A model generated the notes under the pieces. That model did not search any database. It saw only the letters and a program-made list of their open reading frames with translations, and was not told the origin of the DNA. This document shows positions 27,877-36,503 of a DNA stretch of 64,000 nucleotides, one piece after another; position 1 is the stretch's first letter; the number at the start of each line of letters is the position of its first letter. The position numbers were made by a program, and so were the translations under genes. The DNA comes from Limnobacter litoralis (GTDB taxonomy: Bacteria > Pseudomonadota > Gammaproteobacteria > Burkholderiales > Burkholderiaceae_B), in NCBI RefSeq assembly GCF_030160455.1, contig NZ_BSOJ01000006.1, positions 186,001 through 250,000 of the forward strand. Direction: 5' to 3'.

Positions 27877-27877
27877 A

Positions 27878-27906
27878 AAAACAGCCGCTCGAAAGCGGCT
27901 GTTTTT
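27878..27906. terminator. Bidirectional terminator
   Basis: Stem AACAGCCGCT/AGCGGCTGTT with A runs on the left and T runs on the right, so it can serve the TetR gene on the plus strand and the secreted-protein gene on the minus strand. Confidence 0.85.
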
Positions 27907-27921
27907 CTTGCAAAACCCATT

Positions 27922-28713
27922 TCAGTGCAGCAGGCCGATCAGTGAAGCTGGGCGAGCAGCAATCGCATTTTGCACGATGGAGCTTGTCATGGCGGTGAGC
28001 GCAGCCAGTTGGCCTGAGTTGGCCATGCTGGCAGTCGCAGCCATATTGCCTTCCATGGCCACTGTGGCCAATCCGGCGACATTCATATTACCGCTTTGGC
28101 TTTGGCTCAGGGACATGGTTTGCGTGCCAGAGGTTTGATCGGCGATTCCTTGCACCTGATCCAATGCTGTTTTGGCAACAGAAGCGACGGCATTGCCTCC
28201 CATTTGGTACACCGCATCCACCTTGGCAAGTGTTTGTCCCAGTGCTTCCGTGTTGGGAGTCACAGAGGCGCTCAGGCTGCCACTGACAGACGCCATGGCT
28301 GAATTGCCCTGGTCCGCGCCTGGTGCTGCGGGGGCCTCGGCACTTTGTGCGGCTGGGGTTGAGGGCTGATCGTTCATGGCTGTGCTGTTGTCAGCGGGCG
28401 GGGCAGGTTGCGCGGCTGGTGCGCTGGGTGCTGCGGGAGCGGCTGGCGCGGGTTGCTGAGCGGCGGGTGCTGAAGGCGCAGCAGGCGCGGCGGGTGCCGG
28501 GGCGGGTTGTGCCGCCGGTGCAGAACCGAAGGCCAGGTGCAGTTCGCCTTGTCCCTGGCCGCCGCCTGACAGGCTGCCTTGCTGGCTGGCTGCATGGGCT
28601 GCTGCGAAAGCTGAACCCCATCCATCCAGGCTGCTGGTGGCGGCTTGACCGCTTGTTGGGGCGGCAAATGCAAAGGCGATGGAAGAGGCAATCAACAGTT
28701 TGTTCAAAGTCAT
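27922..28713 (-). CDS. Secreted Pro/Ala-rich hypothetical protein
   Basis: A 263-residue protein of unknown function. It has a signal peptide (MTLNKLLIASSIAFAFAAPT, likely cut after GQA). A Gly-rich patch follows, then a low-complexity region (about residues 64-130) built from Pro, Ala and Ser with a repeated PAPAAPAAPSAPAAQ-like unit. The C-terminal half is Ala, Ser, Gln and Met rich with mild helix propensity (ALGQTLAKVDAVYQMGG, TMSLSQSQSGNMNVAG). The PA-rich part probably forms an extended linker, as in envelope-spanning or matrix proteins. It ends at the shared terminator. No homologue recognised. Confidence 0.6.
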   Translation of the reverse strand: MTLNKLLIASSIAFAFAAPTSGQAATSSLDGWGSAFAAAHAASQQGSLSGGGQGQGELHLAFGSAPAAQPAPAPAAPAAPSAPAAQQPAPAAPAAPSAPAAQPAPPADNSTAMNDQPSTPAAQSAEAPAAPGADQGNSAMASVSGSLSASVTPNTEALGQTLAKVDAVYQMGGNAVASVAKTALDQVQGIADQTSGTQTMSLSQSQSGNMNVAGLATVAMEGNMAATASMANSGQLAALTAMTSSIVQNAIAARPASLIGLLH

Positions 28714-28864
28714 GGTGTTCTCCTGAGTAGCGAAAGATAGGGCATCGAATTTTTTGCCTTACATCGGTACTACGGAGACAGCGTGTAGGAAAAAGATAAC
28801 TAACTTAGGGGTCTACACAGTCAGGGGGCACCAAAAGGGCCCCCTTTGCATGCTTGAAGGACTG

Positions 28865-30631
28865 TCAGATTGGCATGGTCAGCATCAATTGGGCCATGCC
28901 CTTACCCAGGGGGTCGTTGCGCATGGAGGTCATGCCACCGCCATCCAGGGCTTGATCCATCACGACATTGAGCGCGTTAATGCCTGGCAATGGATAAACG
29001 GTGACAGACCCTTGAACAAGATGACCCAGATAGGCCTTTACCCGTTCGGGGGTAATGGCGGCCTTTAGCAGGGCCCAGTCAGTATCGCTTCGTGCCACAA
29101 GCCCTACATTGCTGGTGTTGCCTTTGTCGCCACTTCTGCCGTGGGCAATGTCGATCAGCAATCTGCCGATCGGTGTGTAAACGTTTGCGCTGGCTTGATT
29201 TTGGCTTGTTTGGCCTGGGGGCGCTGCCAAGGGATGCTCGGGTTCTGTGTACTCCACCACCTCACCGTTGATGCTGACTTTGGCTTGAACCAGCGACTTG
29301 TCGATCAGGGTGCTGAACAAGCGCACCAGGGGCACGACGTTGGGTCGGCCCATGCCAAAGTTGCCGCTGGTGCCCGGTGCAAAACTGGTGCCGGCGGGTG
29401 CAATCTCCTTGGAGAACAGCGTGGCCGCCTTTTTGTCTGCGTGGTGAATGGCGATGCGCAGCATGGCCTCACGCGCGTTCAAAACCTGTGCATGGGGGCC
29501 GAAGTCTGTTTCAGTGCCGATCACTTCATAGTGTGCACGCGTGTAATCGGCCAGATCCAGTTGTTTAAACTGCGTTCGGGTGCGCTCCAGTATGGCTTCG
29601 GCTGTGCGTTTGGCCTTTTCTGCCGCGTCAAAGCCGACGATGGACAACAGGCCGATGCACCGAAAGCCATCGGGGTAGGTGGCGCACACTTTGTACTGGC
29701 CGGAGGGTGCTTTGCCTTTTGCACCAGAAATTCTGACTCGGTTGTCGCCTGAATTTTCAATGTGGACCTGGGTGAAGTCGCAGACCACATCGGGCAATTG
29801 ATAGTTTGCGGGGTCGCCAATTTCATACAGCAGCTGTTCGCTGGCCACCGCTTTGTTGATCAGCCCGCCCGTGTGGTCGGGCTTGCCAAGTGTGAAGGAT
29901 CCATCGGCAGTAACGTCCACAAACGGATAGCCAATGTTGGCCCAGTCGGGCACCACCTGCCAGTCGGTAAACAGCCCGCCAGTGGCCTGGGCGCCGCATT
30001 CCACAATGTGCCCGGCCAGGCTGCCTTGCGCCAGTTCATCCAGTTGTGTCGGGGTCCATTTGAATTCATGAATCAGCGCGCCCAGCACCATGGCGCTGTC
30101 GACCACTCGGCCAGTAATCACGATGTCGGCACCGGCTCCAAGGGCCGCCGCAATCGGAAAGGCTCCGAGATAGGCGTTCGCAGTCAACACAAAGGCAGGG
30201 GCGGGCTGGCCCGACTGCATGTCTTTGAGCTCATTGCCCTGCTTGCGCAAATTTTGCAGCACACCGCTTGCGTCGTCGCCACTGACCACTCCGATTTTAA
30301 CGGGTTGGCCGAGCGCTTCCATGGCTTGCGAAAGGGCCTGCGCGCAGGCCCCGGGGTTTAAGCCACCCGCATTGGCAATGATGCGTATGCCCTGTGCTTT
30401 GGCCTTTGGCAGCACCTGCTTCATCAAATCGACAAAGTCCAGCGCATAGCCTTGCTCCGGATTTTTCATGCGCATGCCCGCCATGATGGCCAGCGTCAGT
30501 TCAGCCAGGTAATCGAAGGTGATGTACTGCATGCCGGGCGTGTTGACCAGTTGGTGGGCTCCCAGGCTGCTGTCGCCCCAGAAGCCGCAGGCGCCCCCAA
30601 TGCGGACCGTTTTTTGGGTGGGCATGTTCAT
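28865..30631 (-). CDS. atuA: AtuA-like acyclic terpene utilisation protein (DUF1446)
   Basis: A 588-residue cytosolic protein. The N-terminal domain starts RIGGACGFWGDSSLGAHQLV and contains DFVDLMKQVL and NAGGLNPGACAQAL. The middle holds ITGRVVDSAMVLGALIHEF. The small C-terminal domain has LIDIAHGRSGDKGNTSNVGL. All are hallmarks I know from AtuA of the Pseudomonas citronellol/geraniol pathway, whose exact reaction is not settled. It is divergent from the SDR-carboxylase-dehydrogenase operon, with a palindromic operator between. In Pseudomonas atuA leads the same operon, so the split order is a local variation. Confidence 0.85.
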   Translation of the reverse strand: MNMPTQKTVRIGGACGFWGDSSLGAHQLVNTPGMQYITFDYLAELTLAIMAGMRMKNPEQGYALDFVDLMKQVLPKAKAQGIRIIANAGGLNPGACAQALSQAMEALGQPVKIGVVSGDDASGVLQNLRKQGNELKDMQSGQPAPAFVLTANAYLGAFPIAAALGAGADIVITGRVVDSAMVLGALIHEFKWTPTQLDELAQGSLAGHIVECGAQATGGLFTDWQVVPDWANIGYPFVDVTADGSFTLGKPDHTGGLINKAVASEQLLYEIGDPANYQLPDVVCDFTQVHIENSGDNRVRISGAKGKAPSGQYKVCATYPDGFRCIGLLSIVGFDAAEKAKRTAEAILERTRTQFKQLDLADYTRAHYEVIGTETDFGPHAQVLNAREAMLRIAIHHADKKAATLFSKEIAPAGTSFAPGTSGNFGMGRPNVVPLVRLFSTLIDKSLVQAKVSINGEVVEYTEPEHPLAAPPGQTSQNQASANVYTPIGRLLIDIAHGRSGDKGNTSNVGLVARSDTDWALLKAAITPERVKAYLGHLVQGSVTVYPLPGINALNVVMDQALDGGGMTSMRNDPLGKGMAQLMLTMPI

Positions 30632-30673
30632 GGCGTGTTTCCTCGATTATTCAGGTTGAAAGGTGACTTCCGC

Positions 30674-30717
30674 TTGACATGATAGCAAAGGAAAGTTAAC
30701 AATCAAACGTTTGATTG
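30674..30717. promoter_or_regulatory. Divergent promoters with an 18-base palindromic operator
   Basis: Bases 30700-30717 form the perfect palindrome CAATCAAACGTTTGATTG. On the plus strand TTGACA (30674-30679), 17 bases, then TAACAA (30697-30702) makes a promoter whose -10 enters the palindrome. On the minus strand TTGATT (30706-30701), 16 bases, then TATCAT (30684-30679) makes the atuA promoter, with its -35 inside the palindrome. One bound repressor would silence both directions. Confidence 0.7.
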
Positions 30718-30736
30718 AATAATTGGAATACCCATC

Positions 30737-31654
30737 TTGAACGCATTTAACTCTGTATTCATACCCGGCTTGTTTGCCGGTCAAACAATCGTCGTCACGG
30801 GCGGCGGGTCCGGCATTGGCCGTTGCACCGCGCATGAGCTGGCCAGTCTGGGCGCCGATCTCGCGCTGGTTGGGCGCAAGCTGGACAAGCTTGAAACCGT
30901 CAAGGCTGAAATTGAGCAGACTTGTCCTGTGAAGATCACGCTGCACAGCTGTGACATTCGCGAAGAAGAGCGAGTGGTGGCCACGGTTGCAGACATTCTG
31001 GGTGCACACGGCAAGATTGATCACCTGATCAACAACGCCGGTGGGCAGTTTCCCTCCCCCTTATCGGCCATCAGCGCGAAAGGCTGGGAAACCGTGGTTC
31101 GCAACAACCTGACTGGCGGCTTCCTGATGGCCCGCGAGGTGTTTAACCAGTACATGATCCGCCAGTTGGGGAAAAAGGACATGTCGATCACCAACATCAT
31201 TGCAGACATGTGGAACGGCATGCCCGGCATGGGTCATTCCGGTGCGGCGCGTGCGGGCATGTTGAATTTCTCGGAAACCGCCTCACTGGAATGGGCACCC
31301 GTGCGCGTCAATGCAGTCGCCCCCGGCTTCATCGCGTCTAGCGGGATGGACACCTACCCCGAGCCCATGAAGCAGACCATCATGCAACTGGACAAGACCA
31401 TCCCCCTGCAGCGTTTGGGGCTGGAAGCGGAAGTGTCTGGCGTGTTGACTTTCTTGTGCAGCCCAGCGGCTTCGTTTATTTCAGGCAGCTGCATTCGGGT
31501 GGATGGCGCAGCACCCAATGCCAAGCGCGTGTGGCCCGTGGTTGGAAATGGCCAACAAAACCCTGCATTCAACAGCTTTCACTTGGGTGGCGTGCCGGAA
31601 GTGGTCAAACGGCGGGACGCTGAACGCGCTGCGGCCAAGCAGAAAAAGGATTGA
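30737..31654 (+). CDS. atuB: Short-chain dehydrogenase, AtuB-like
   Basis: A 305-residue NAD(P)-dependent oxidoreductase. The Rossmann loop is VVTGGGSGIGRC, the structural motif NNAGG follows, and RVNAVAPGFIASSG marks the later strand. The usual YxxxK active site is unusual: the region after the Ser strand reads MGHSGAARAGMLNFSETA, so the Tyr-x-x-x-Lys pair is not evident, a feature shared with some enoyl-reductase-like SDRs. It starts at TTG 30737, the only start giving a full N-terminus. First gene of the operon and six bases before the carboxylase beta gene. In the Pseudomonas pathway AtuB is proposed to act on alcohol/aldehyde or acyl-CoA intermediates. Confidence 0.78.
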   Translation: MNAFNSVFIPGLFAGQTIVVTGGGSGIGRCTAHELASLGADLALVGRKLDKLETVKAEIEQTCPVKITLHSCDIREEERVVATVADILGAHGKIDHLINNAGGQFPSPLSAISAKGWETVVRNNLTGGFLMAREVFNQYMIRQLGKKDMSITNIIADMWNGMPGMGHSGAARAGMLNFSETASLEWAPVRVNAVAPGFIASSGMDTYPEPMKQTIMQLDKTIPLQRLGLEAEVSGVLTFLCSPAASFISGSCIRVDGAAPNAKRVWPVVGNGQQNPAFNSFHLGGVPEVVKRRDAERAAAKQKKD

Positions 31655-31660
31655 TGCGCC

Positions 31661-33289
31661 ATGCCCAAACTTGACACCGCGATTGCTGCCAGCAGTGAGG
31701 CATTCAAGACCAACGCCCAGCACATGGAACAAGCCTTGGCCACGCTTCGTGAGCTCGAAAGGCGAACCCGCGAGGCCTCAGCAAAGTCGGCACCTTCATT
31801 TGCCAAGCGTGGTCAATTGATGCCGCGTGAGCGTTTGGCTTTGCTGATCGATCCGGGCTCGCCTTTTTTGGAGTTGAGTACGCTCGCTGGGTACATGCAG
31901 GACGGACAAAAGCCCGAGAAAAGCATTCCGGGTGGAGGCATCATCGCCGGGCTGGCCTATGTTGCAAACACCTTGTGCATGGTGGTGGCCAGCGATTCCG
32001 GCATTGAAGCAGGCGCGTTGCAGGCCATGGGCATTGAAAAAATGCAGCGTGCGCAAGACATCGCCCTTGAAAACCGCCTGCCGTTTATTAATTTGGGCGA
32101 ATCCGCAGGCGCAAATCTGCTGAAGTACAAGGTCGAGCACTTTGTCCTGGGTGGGGGCAACTTTTATCGCCTTGCCAAGTTAAGCGCGGCCGGCTTGCCG
32201 GTGGTCAATGTGTTGCATGGCTCATCCACCGCCGGCGGGGCGTACATTCCTGGCTTAAGCGACGTGGTCATCATGGTGCGTGAGCGGGCGCGGGCCTTTC
32301 TGGCCGGGCCGCCCTTGCTGAAGGCCGCCACGGGTGAAATTGCCACCGATGAGGAACTCGGTGGCGCTGAAATGCATTGCGCCATTTCAGGACTGGGCGA
32401 TTACCTGGCTGAAGACGACCGACATGCGATTGCCATCGCGCGTGAGGTGATGGAGAAAATGGACTGGAACGGCAGTGACCGTCATGCCATCCCCCGCTTG
32501 AATCCGGATGCCCCTGCACCCGCGTACAGCGCCGATGAGCTGCTGGGCATCATGCCAGCAGACATCAAGACGCCCGTGGACATGCGCGAGGTGATTGCTC
32601 GGATTGTCGACGCCTCCGATTTTCTGGAGTTCAAGGCCGGTTATGGCTCGGCCACACTGTGCGGCTACGCCAAACTGATGGGTGTCAGCATCGGCATCAT
32701 CACCAACCTGGGTCCGATTGACACCGCAGGCGCAACCAAAGCCACCCACTTCATTCAAAGCTGCTGTCAAACCCGGACCCCCATCATTTACCTGCAAAAC
32801 ACCACGGGTTACATGGTGGGCAAAGACGCAGAACAGGGCGGCATCATCAAGCATGGCTCAAAAATGATTCAGGCTGTCAGCAACGCCACCGTGCCGCAAA
32901 TTACTGTGCTGTGTGGGGCCAGCTTTGGTGCTGGCAACTACGGCATGTGTGGCCGTGCCTTTGGCCCTCGCTTCGTGTTTGCATGGCCCAACAGCAAGAC
33001 GGCGGTCATGGGCGCTGAGCAAGCCGCAGGCACCATGGCCACCGTGATGCAGGCCAGCGCAGCGCGCAAGGGCATGGAAGTGCCTGAATTCATGCTGGAC
33101 AACATGAAAAAACAGATCGTCGACACCTTCGAATCGCAAACCAGCGCCTTTTACACCAGTGGCCTGCTGCTTGACGACGGCGTGATCGACCCCAGAGACA
33201 CCCGACAGGTATTGGCCATGGCCCTTGCCGCAAGCCTGCAGGCTGAACGCAGCGTTCAGCCCATGCAGTTTGGCGTGGCAAGGCCATGA
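31661..33289 (+). CDS. atuC: Acyl-CoA carboxylase beta subunit, geranyl-CoA carboxylase type
   Basis: Carboxyltransferase subunit of a biotin-dependent enzyme, 542 residues, forming a complex with the alpha subunit encoded downstream. Two crotonase-like halves are seen, with HGSSTAGGAYIPGLSD in the first and LCGASFGAGNYGMCGRAF in the second. Where methylcrotonyl-CoA carboxylases read FGRIFYNQA with a bulky Phe, this protein reads GGGNFYRLA. From memory, geranyl-CoA carboxylase differs at such a Phe-to-Gly position, which opens room for the longer chain. With atuA, atuB and atuD around it, the geranyl-CoA assignment is likely though not proven. Confidence 0.82.
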   Translation: MPKLDTAIAASSEAFKTNAQHMEQALATLRELERRTREASAKSAPSFAKRGQLMPRERLALLIDPGSPFLELSTLAGYMQDGQKPEKSIPGGGIIAGLAYVANTLCMVVASDSGIEAGALQAMGIEKMQRAQDIALENRLPFINLGESAGANLLKYKVEHFVLGGGNFYRLAKLSAAGLPVVNVLHGSSTAGGAYIPGLSDVVIMVRERARAFLAGPPLLKAATGEIATDEELGGAEMHCAISGLGDYLAEDDRHAIAIAREVMEKMDWNGSDRHAIPRLNPDAPAPAYSADELLGIMPADIKTPVDMREVIARIVDASDFLEFKAGYGSATLCGYAKLMGVSIGIITNLGPIDTAGATKATHFIQSCCQTRTPIIYLQNTTGYMVGKDAEQGGIIKHGSKMIQAVSNATVPQITVLCGASFGAGNYGMCGRAFGPRFVFAWPNSKTAVMGAEQAAGTMATVMQASAARKGMEVPEFMLDNMKKQIVDTFESQTSAFYTSGLLLDDGVIDPRDTRQVLAMALAASLQAERSVQPMQFGVARP

Positions 33290-33328
33290 GACTGACCAAA
33301 CCCTAAAGACACCATTGAGGAGACCATT

Positions 33329-34492
33329 TTGAGACTGACGCAAGAACACAAAGAATTGCAGCGAACCATTGAGCGGTTTGTGGACAATGAGATCAATCCC
33401 CATGTCGCCACTTGGGAAAAGGAGCAAATGTTTCCTGCCCATGATCTGTTTAAAAAAATGGGCGACCTGGGCCTGCTGGGCCTGACCAAGCCCGAGGCCT
33501 TTGGTGGTGCCGGGCTGGATTACAGCTACGCCGTGGTGGCTGCCCAAGCCCTGGGCAAAATTCATTGCGGTGGCGTGCCCATGGCGATTGGTGTGCAAAC
33601 TGACATGGCCACACCTGCCTTGGCCCGATTCGGGTCTGACGAATTGCGCAAGGAATTTCTGGCACCAGCGGTCGCTGGTGATGCAGTGGCCTGTATTGGT
33701 GTGTCCGAACCCGGCGCCGGGTCAGACGTGGCGGGTGTGAAAACCACCGCCCGCAAAGACGGCAGCGATTACATCATCAATGGCAGCAAGATGTGGATCA
33801 CCAACAGCCTGCAGGCAGACTGGATGTGCCTGCTTGCCAACACCAGCGAGGGCAAGCCCCACCAGAACAAAAGCCTGATCATCGTGCCCATGAAGACGCC
33901 CGGCATCACGATCGAAAAAAAGATTCACAAGATCGGCATGTGGAGTTCAGACACAGGCCTGATTCACTTTGACAACGTGCGGGTGCCGCAGCGCAACCTG
34001 ATCGGCATGGAAGGTGCGGGCTTCATGTACCAAATGCTGCAGTTTCAGGAAGAACGCCTTTGGGGTGCTGCCAACAGCATCGAGGGCATGATGCGCGTCA
34101 TCAACGAAACGATCGACTACACCCGTCAGCGCCAGTTGTTTGGCAGCACCGTGCTGGATCAGCAAGTGGTGCATTTCACGCTGGCTGAACTGAAAACAGA
34201 AGTGGAGGCCCTGCGCGCCCTGGTGTGGCAGGCCACTGAAACGTATGTCGATGGCAGCGATGTGACCGAGCTTGCCAGCATGTGCAAACTGAAAAGTGGT
34301 CGCTTGGTGCGCGAAGTGGCAGACAAGTGCCTGCAGTTCTGGGGTGGCATGGGCTTTACCTGGGAAAACCCCGCCTCGCAGTTGTATCGCGATGGCCGCT
34401 TGATCTCGATCGGTGGTGGTGCAGACGAAGTGATGTTGGGCATCATTTGCAAATTCATGGGCACATTGCCCAGCAAGAAGAAGTCCAGCTGA
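33329..34492 (+). CDS. atuD: Acyl-CoA dehydrogenase, citronellyl-CoA dehydrogenase type
   Basis: FAD enzyme of 387 residues that introduces a double bond into acyl-CoA. Landmarks are GVSEPGAGSDVAGVKTTA (flavin and substrate loop), SKMWITNS, and the C-terminal QFWGGMGFTWENPASQLYRD and GGGADEVML. The TTG start at 33329 has a GAGGAG-like site at 33317-33322. It sits between the two carboxylase subunit genes as atuD does in Pseudomonas. There it converts citronellyl-CoA to geranyl-CoA, the carboxylase substrate. Substrate here is inferred from context. Confidence 0.82.
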   Translation: MRLTQEHKELQRTIERFVDNEINPHVATWEKEQMFPAHDLFKKMGDLGLLGLTKPEAFGGAGLDYSYAVVAAQALGKIHCGGVPMAIGVQTDMATPALARFGSDELRKEFLAPAVAGDAVACIGVSEPGAGSDVAGVKTTARKDGSDYIINGSKMWITNSLQADWMCLLANTSEGKPHQNKSLIIVPMKTPGITIEKKIHKIGMWSSDTGLIHFDNVRVPQRNLIGMEGAGFMYQMLQFQEERLWGAANSIEGMMRVINETIDYTRQRQLFGSTVLDQQVVHFTLAELKTEVEALRALVWQATETYVDGSDVTELASMCKLKSGRLVREVADKCLQFWGGMGFTWENPASQLYRDGRLISIGGGADEVMLGIICKFMGTLPSKKKSS

Positions 34493-34493
34493 C

Positions 34494-36503
34494 ATGGGCG
34501 TGACCATTCAACCCATTCGCAAGCTGCTAATCGCCAACCGCAACGAAATAGCGCGCCGCATTCAGCGGGCTGCCACGGCGCTGGGCATTCAGACCGTGGC
34601 CGTGTATTCCGAAGCGGACGCGAAGGCTTTGCACGTCCGGGAGGCCGATGAAGCCTGGTGCATTGGCCCGGCTCCCTCACTTGAATCGTATTTGCGAATT
34701 GACCAATTAATTGAGGTGGCCAAGGCCAGTGGGGCTGACGCCATTCACCCTGGCTACGGGTTTGTGTCAGAAAGCCCCGACTTTGCCAAAGCGTGTGAAG
34801 CTGCAGGCATTCGCCTGGTGGGGCCGACCTCGCAAGCGATTGCCGACATGGCCGACAAGGCCCGTGCCAAGGAGATTGCACGCCAGGCCGGGTTGCCCTG
34901 CATTCCCGGCTTTAATTTCGACCAGGCCACCGACATGGACTTGTTGCAGGCCGCGCGCGACATCGGCTTTCCGGTGATGATCAAGGCGCTGGCCGGTGGT
35001 GGCGGGCGGGGCATGCGTCTGGTTCTAGACGAGGCTGAATTCGCGGCGCAACTGCATTCAGCGCGGCTGGAGTCCAAGAACGCGTTCAATGACGACCGAG
35101 TGATGCTGGAAAAGGCCATTGTGGCCCCTCGCCACATTGAAATTCAGGTGCTGGCAGACCAATATGGACACGCCATCCACCTTGGCGAGCGCGACTGCAC
35201 AGTGCAACGCCGACACCAGAAAATTGTGGAGGAAGCCCCCAGCCCGGCGGTGGATGTCGCCCTGCGCAAAACCATGGGCGAGGCGGCGCTGAAGTTGGTG
35301 CATGCCACAGGTTATGTGGGCGCAGGCACCGTTGAGTTTTTGCTGGACAGCCGGGGCGAGTTTTATTTCATCGAGATGAACACGCGCCTGCAGGTTGAGC
35401 ATGGCGTGACGGAAGCGATCACCGGTGTGGATCTGGTTCAGTGGCAATTGCGCATCGCCGGTGGCGAGCCATTGACGCTTCAGCAGCACGACATTGCTTT
35501 TACGGGCCATGCCATTCAAGGTCGACTGTGTGCCGAGGACCCCGCAAAGGATTTCATGCCACAAACAGGCCCGGTTCTGGCTTGGTCTGCCCCTTCGCTT
35601 GCCCGCTGTGACGATGCCTTGCAGGCCGGTCTGGAGGTCAGCCCTTGGTACGACAGCCTGCTGGCCAAAGTCATTGCCCACGCACCCACGCGTGAGTTGG
35701 CTTGTCAGGCGCTTGCAAACGCCTTGAACCAGACGGTGCTGATCGGCTTCGAACACAACGCCGCTTACCTGGCTCGAATCGCCCTGCACCCTGTGTTTGT
35801 GGCGGGGCAATTCAGCACTGCGTTTCTGGCAGAACAGGCCGACAGCTTGTTGTTCGTGGATGAACAGGCCGAATTGCCCGCAGAGGCTTTGATCGCCAGT
35901 CTGTATTTTGCGAACCGGCCCGATCTGGCACGCACATGGCCCGCACCGCTGGCCGCCTACAGCAGCACCCGCGCCATGCGGCGCAATCTGCGTCTGCATT
36001 TCGGGGGGGCGTTGCACAGGGTCAGCCTCGAGCAAGACTCGCTCAATGAGGCTCGCATTTTCACAGAGAAAAGCACGGAGTCCGTGACTTTGTCCACTCT
36101 GCAATGGCAGGTCGTCGAGGGTGGCGTGCATTACGCCGCAACCATGGGCACACAACCTGTGCGCGCCACGGTGTGGCCGTGCGCAGAGGGCGCATGGGTG
36201 CGGCTTTCCGGTCAAGCCCGGGCATTGCTGGTCGCTGATCACACGCTTCAAACCGATTCGGCCGCGTCTCAGGGGCAGTTTCAGCCCCTGGTCAAAAGCC
36301 CCATGAATGGCAAGATCACTCAGATTCTGGTGCAGCCTGGTCAGCCCGTACAAGCCGGCGACGTGCTGTTCTGCCTGGAGGCGATGAAGATGGAGCACCG
36401 CATCGCTGCGCGTTCGGATGCAACAGTGGATTCAATTCTGGTTGAGGTGGGTCAACAAATGAACATGGGTCAAACACTGGCTCAACTCGTCGAGGTGAAA
36501 TGA
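34494..36503 (+). CDS. atuF: Acyl-CoA carboxylase alpha subunit (biotin carboxylase plus BCCP), AtuF type
   Basis: A 669-residue subunit. The biotin carboxylase part (about 1-450) shows KLLIANRNEIARRI, the ATP-grasp KALAGGGGRGMRLV, and EMNTRLQVEHGVTE. A middle linker domain mediates contact with beta. The C-terminal biotinyl domain holds CLEAMKMEHRI, with the biotinylated Lys near residue 631. It starts directly after the dehydrogenase stop and its own stop overlaps the next ATG (ATGA). Together with atuC it should form the complete carboxylase. Confidence 0.88.
   Translation: MGVTIQPIRKLLIANRNEIARRIQRAATALGIQTVAVYSEADAKALHVREADEAWCIGPAPSLESYLRIDQLIEVAKASGADAIHPGYGFVSESPDFAKACEAAGIRLVGPTSQAIADMADKARAKEIARQAGLPCIPGFNFDQATDMDLLQAARDIGFPVMIKALAGGGGRGMRLVLDEAEFAAQLHSARLESKNAFNDDRVMLEKAIVAPRHIEIQVLADQYGHAIHLGERDCTVQRRHQKIVEEAPSPAVDVALRKTMGEAALKLVHATGYVGAGTVEFLLDSRGEFYFIEMNTRLQVEHGVTEAITGVDLVQWQLRIAGGEPLTLQQHDIAFTGHAIQGRLCAEDPAKDFMPQTGPVLAWSAPSLARCDDALQAGLEVSPWYDSLLAKVIAHAPTRELACQALANALNQTVLIGFEHNAAYLARIALHPVFVAGQFSTAFLAEQADSLLFVDEQAELPAEALIASLYFANRPDLARTWPAPLAAYSSTRAMRRNLRLHFGGALHRVSLEQDSLNEARIFTEKSTESVTLSTLQWQVVEGGVHYAATMGTQPVRATVWPCAEGAWVRLSGQARALLVADHTLQTDSAASQGQFQPLVKSPMNGKITQILVQPGQPVQAGDVLFCLEAMKMEHRIAARSDATVDSILVEVGQQMNMGQTLAQLVEVK

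Noticed and set aside
28824-28844. GGGGGC/GCCCCC hairpin after atuA
   Set aside because: The stem is strong but has no T run in the minus direction and only three T in the plus direction, so I do not call it a terminator.
35058-36398. A 446-codon minus-strand frame inside the carboxylase alpha gene
   Set aside because: Antisense to a complete biotin carboxylase with all motifs; no recognisable protein and no ribosome site.
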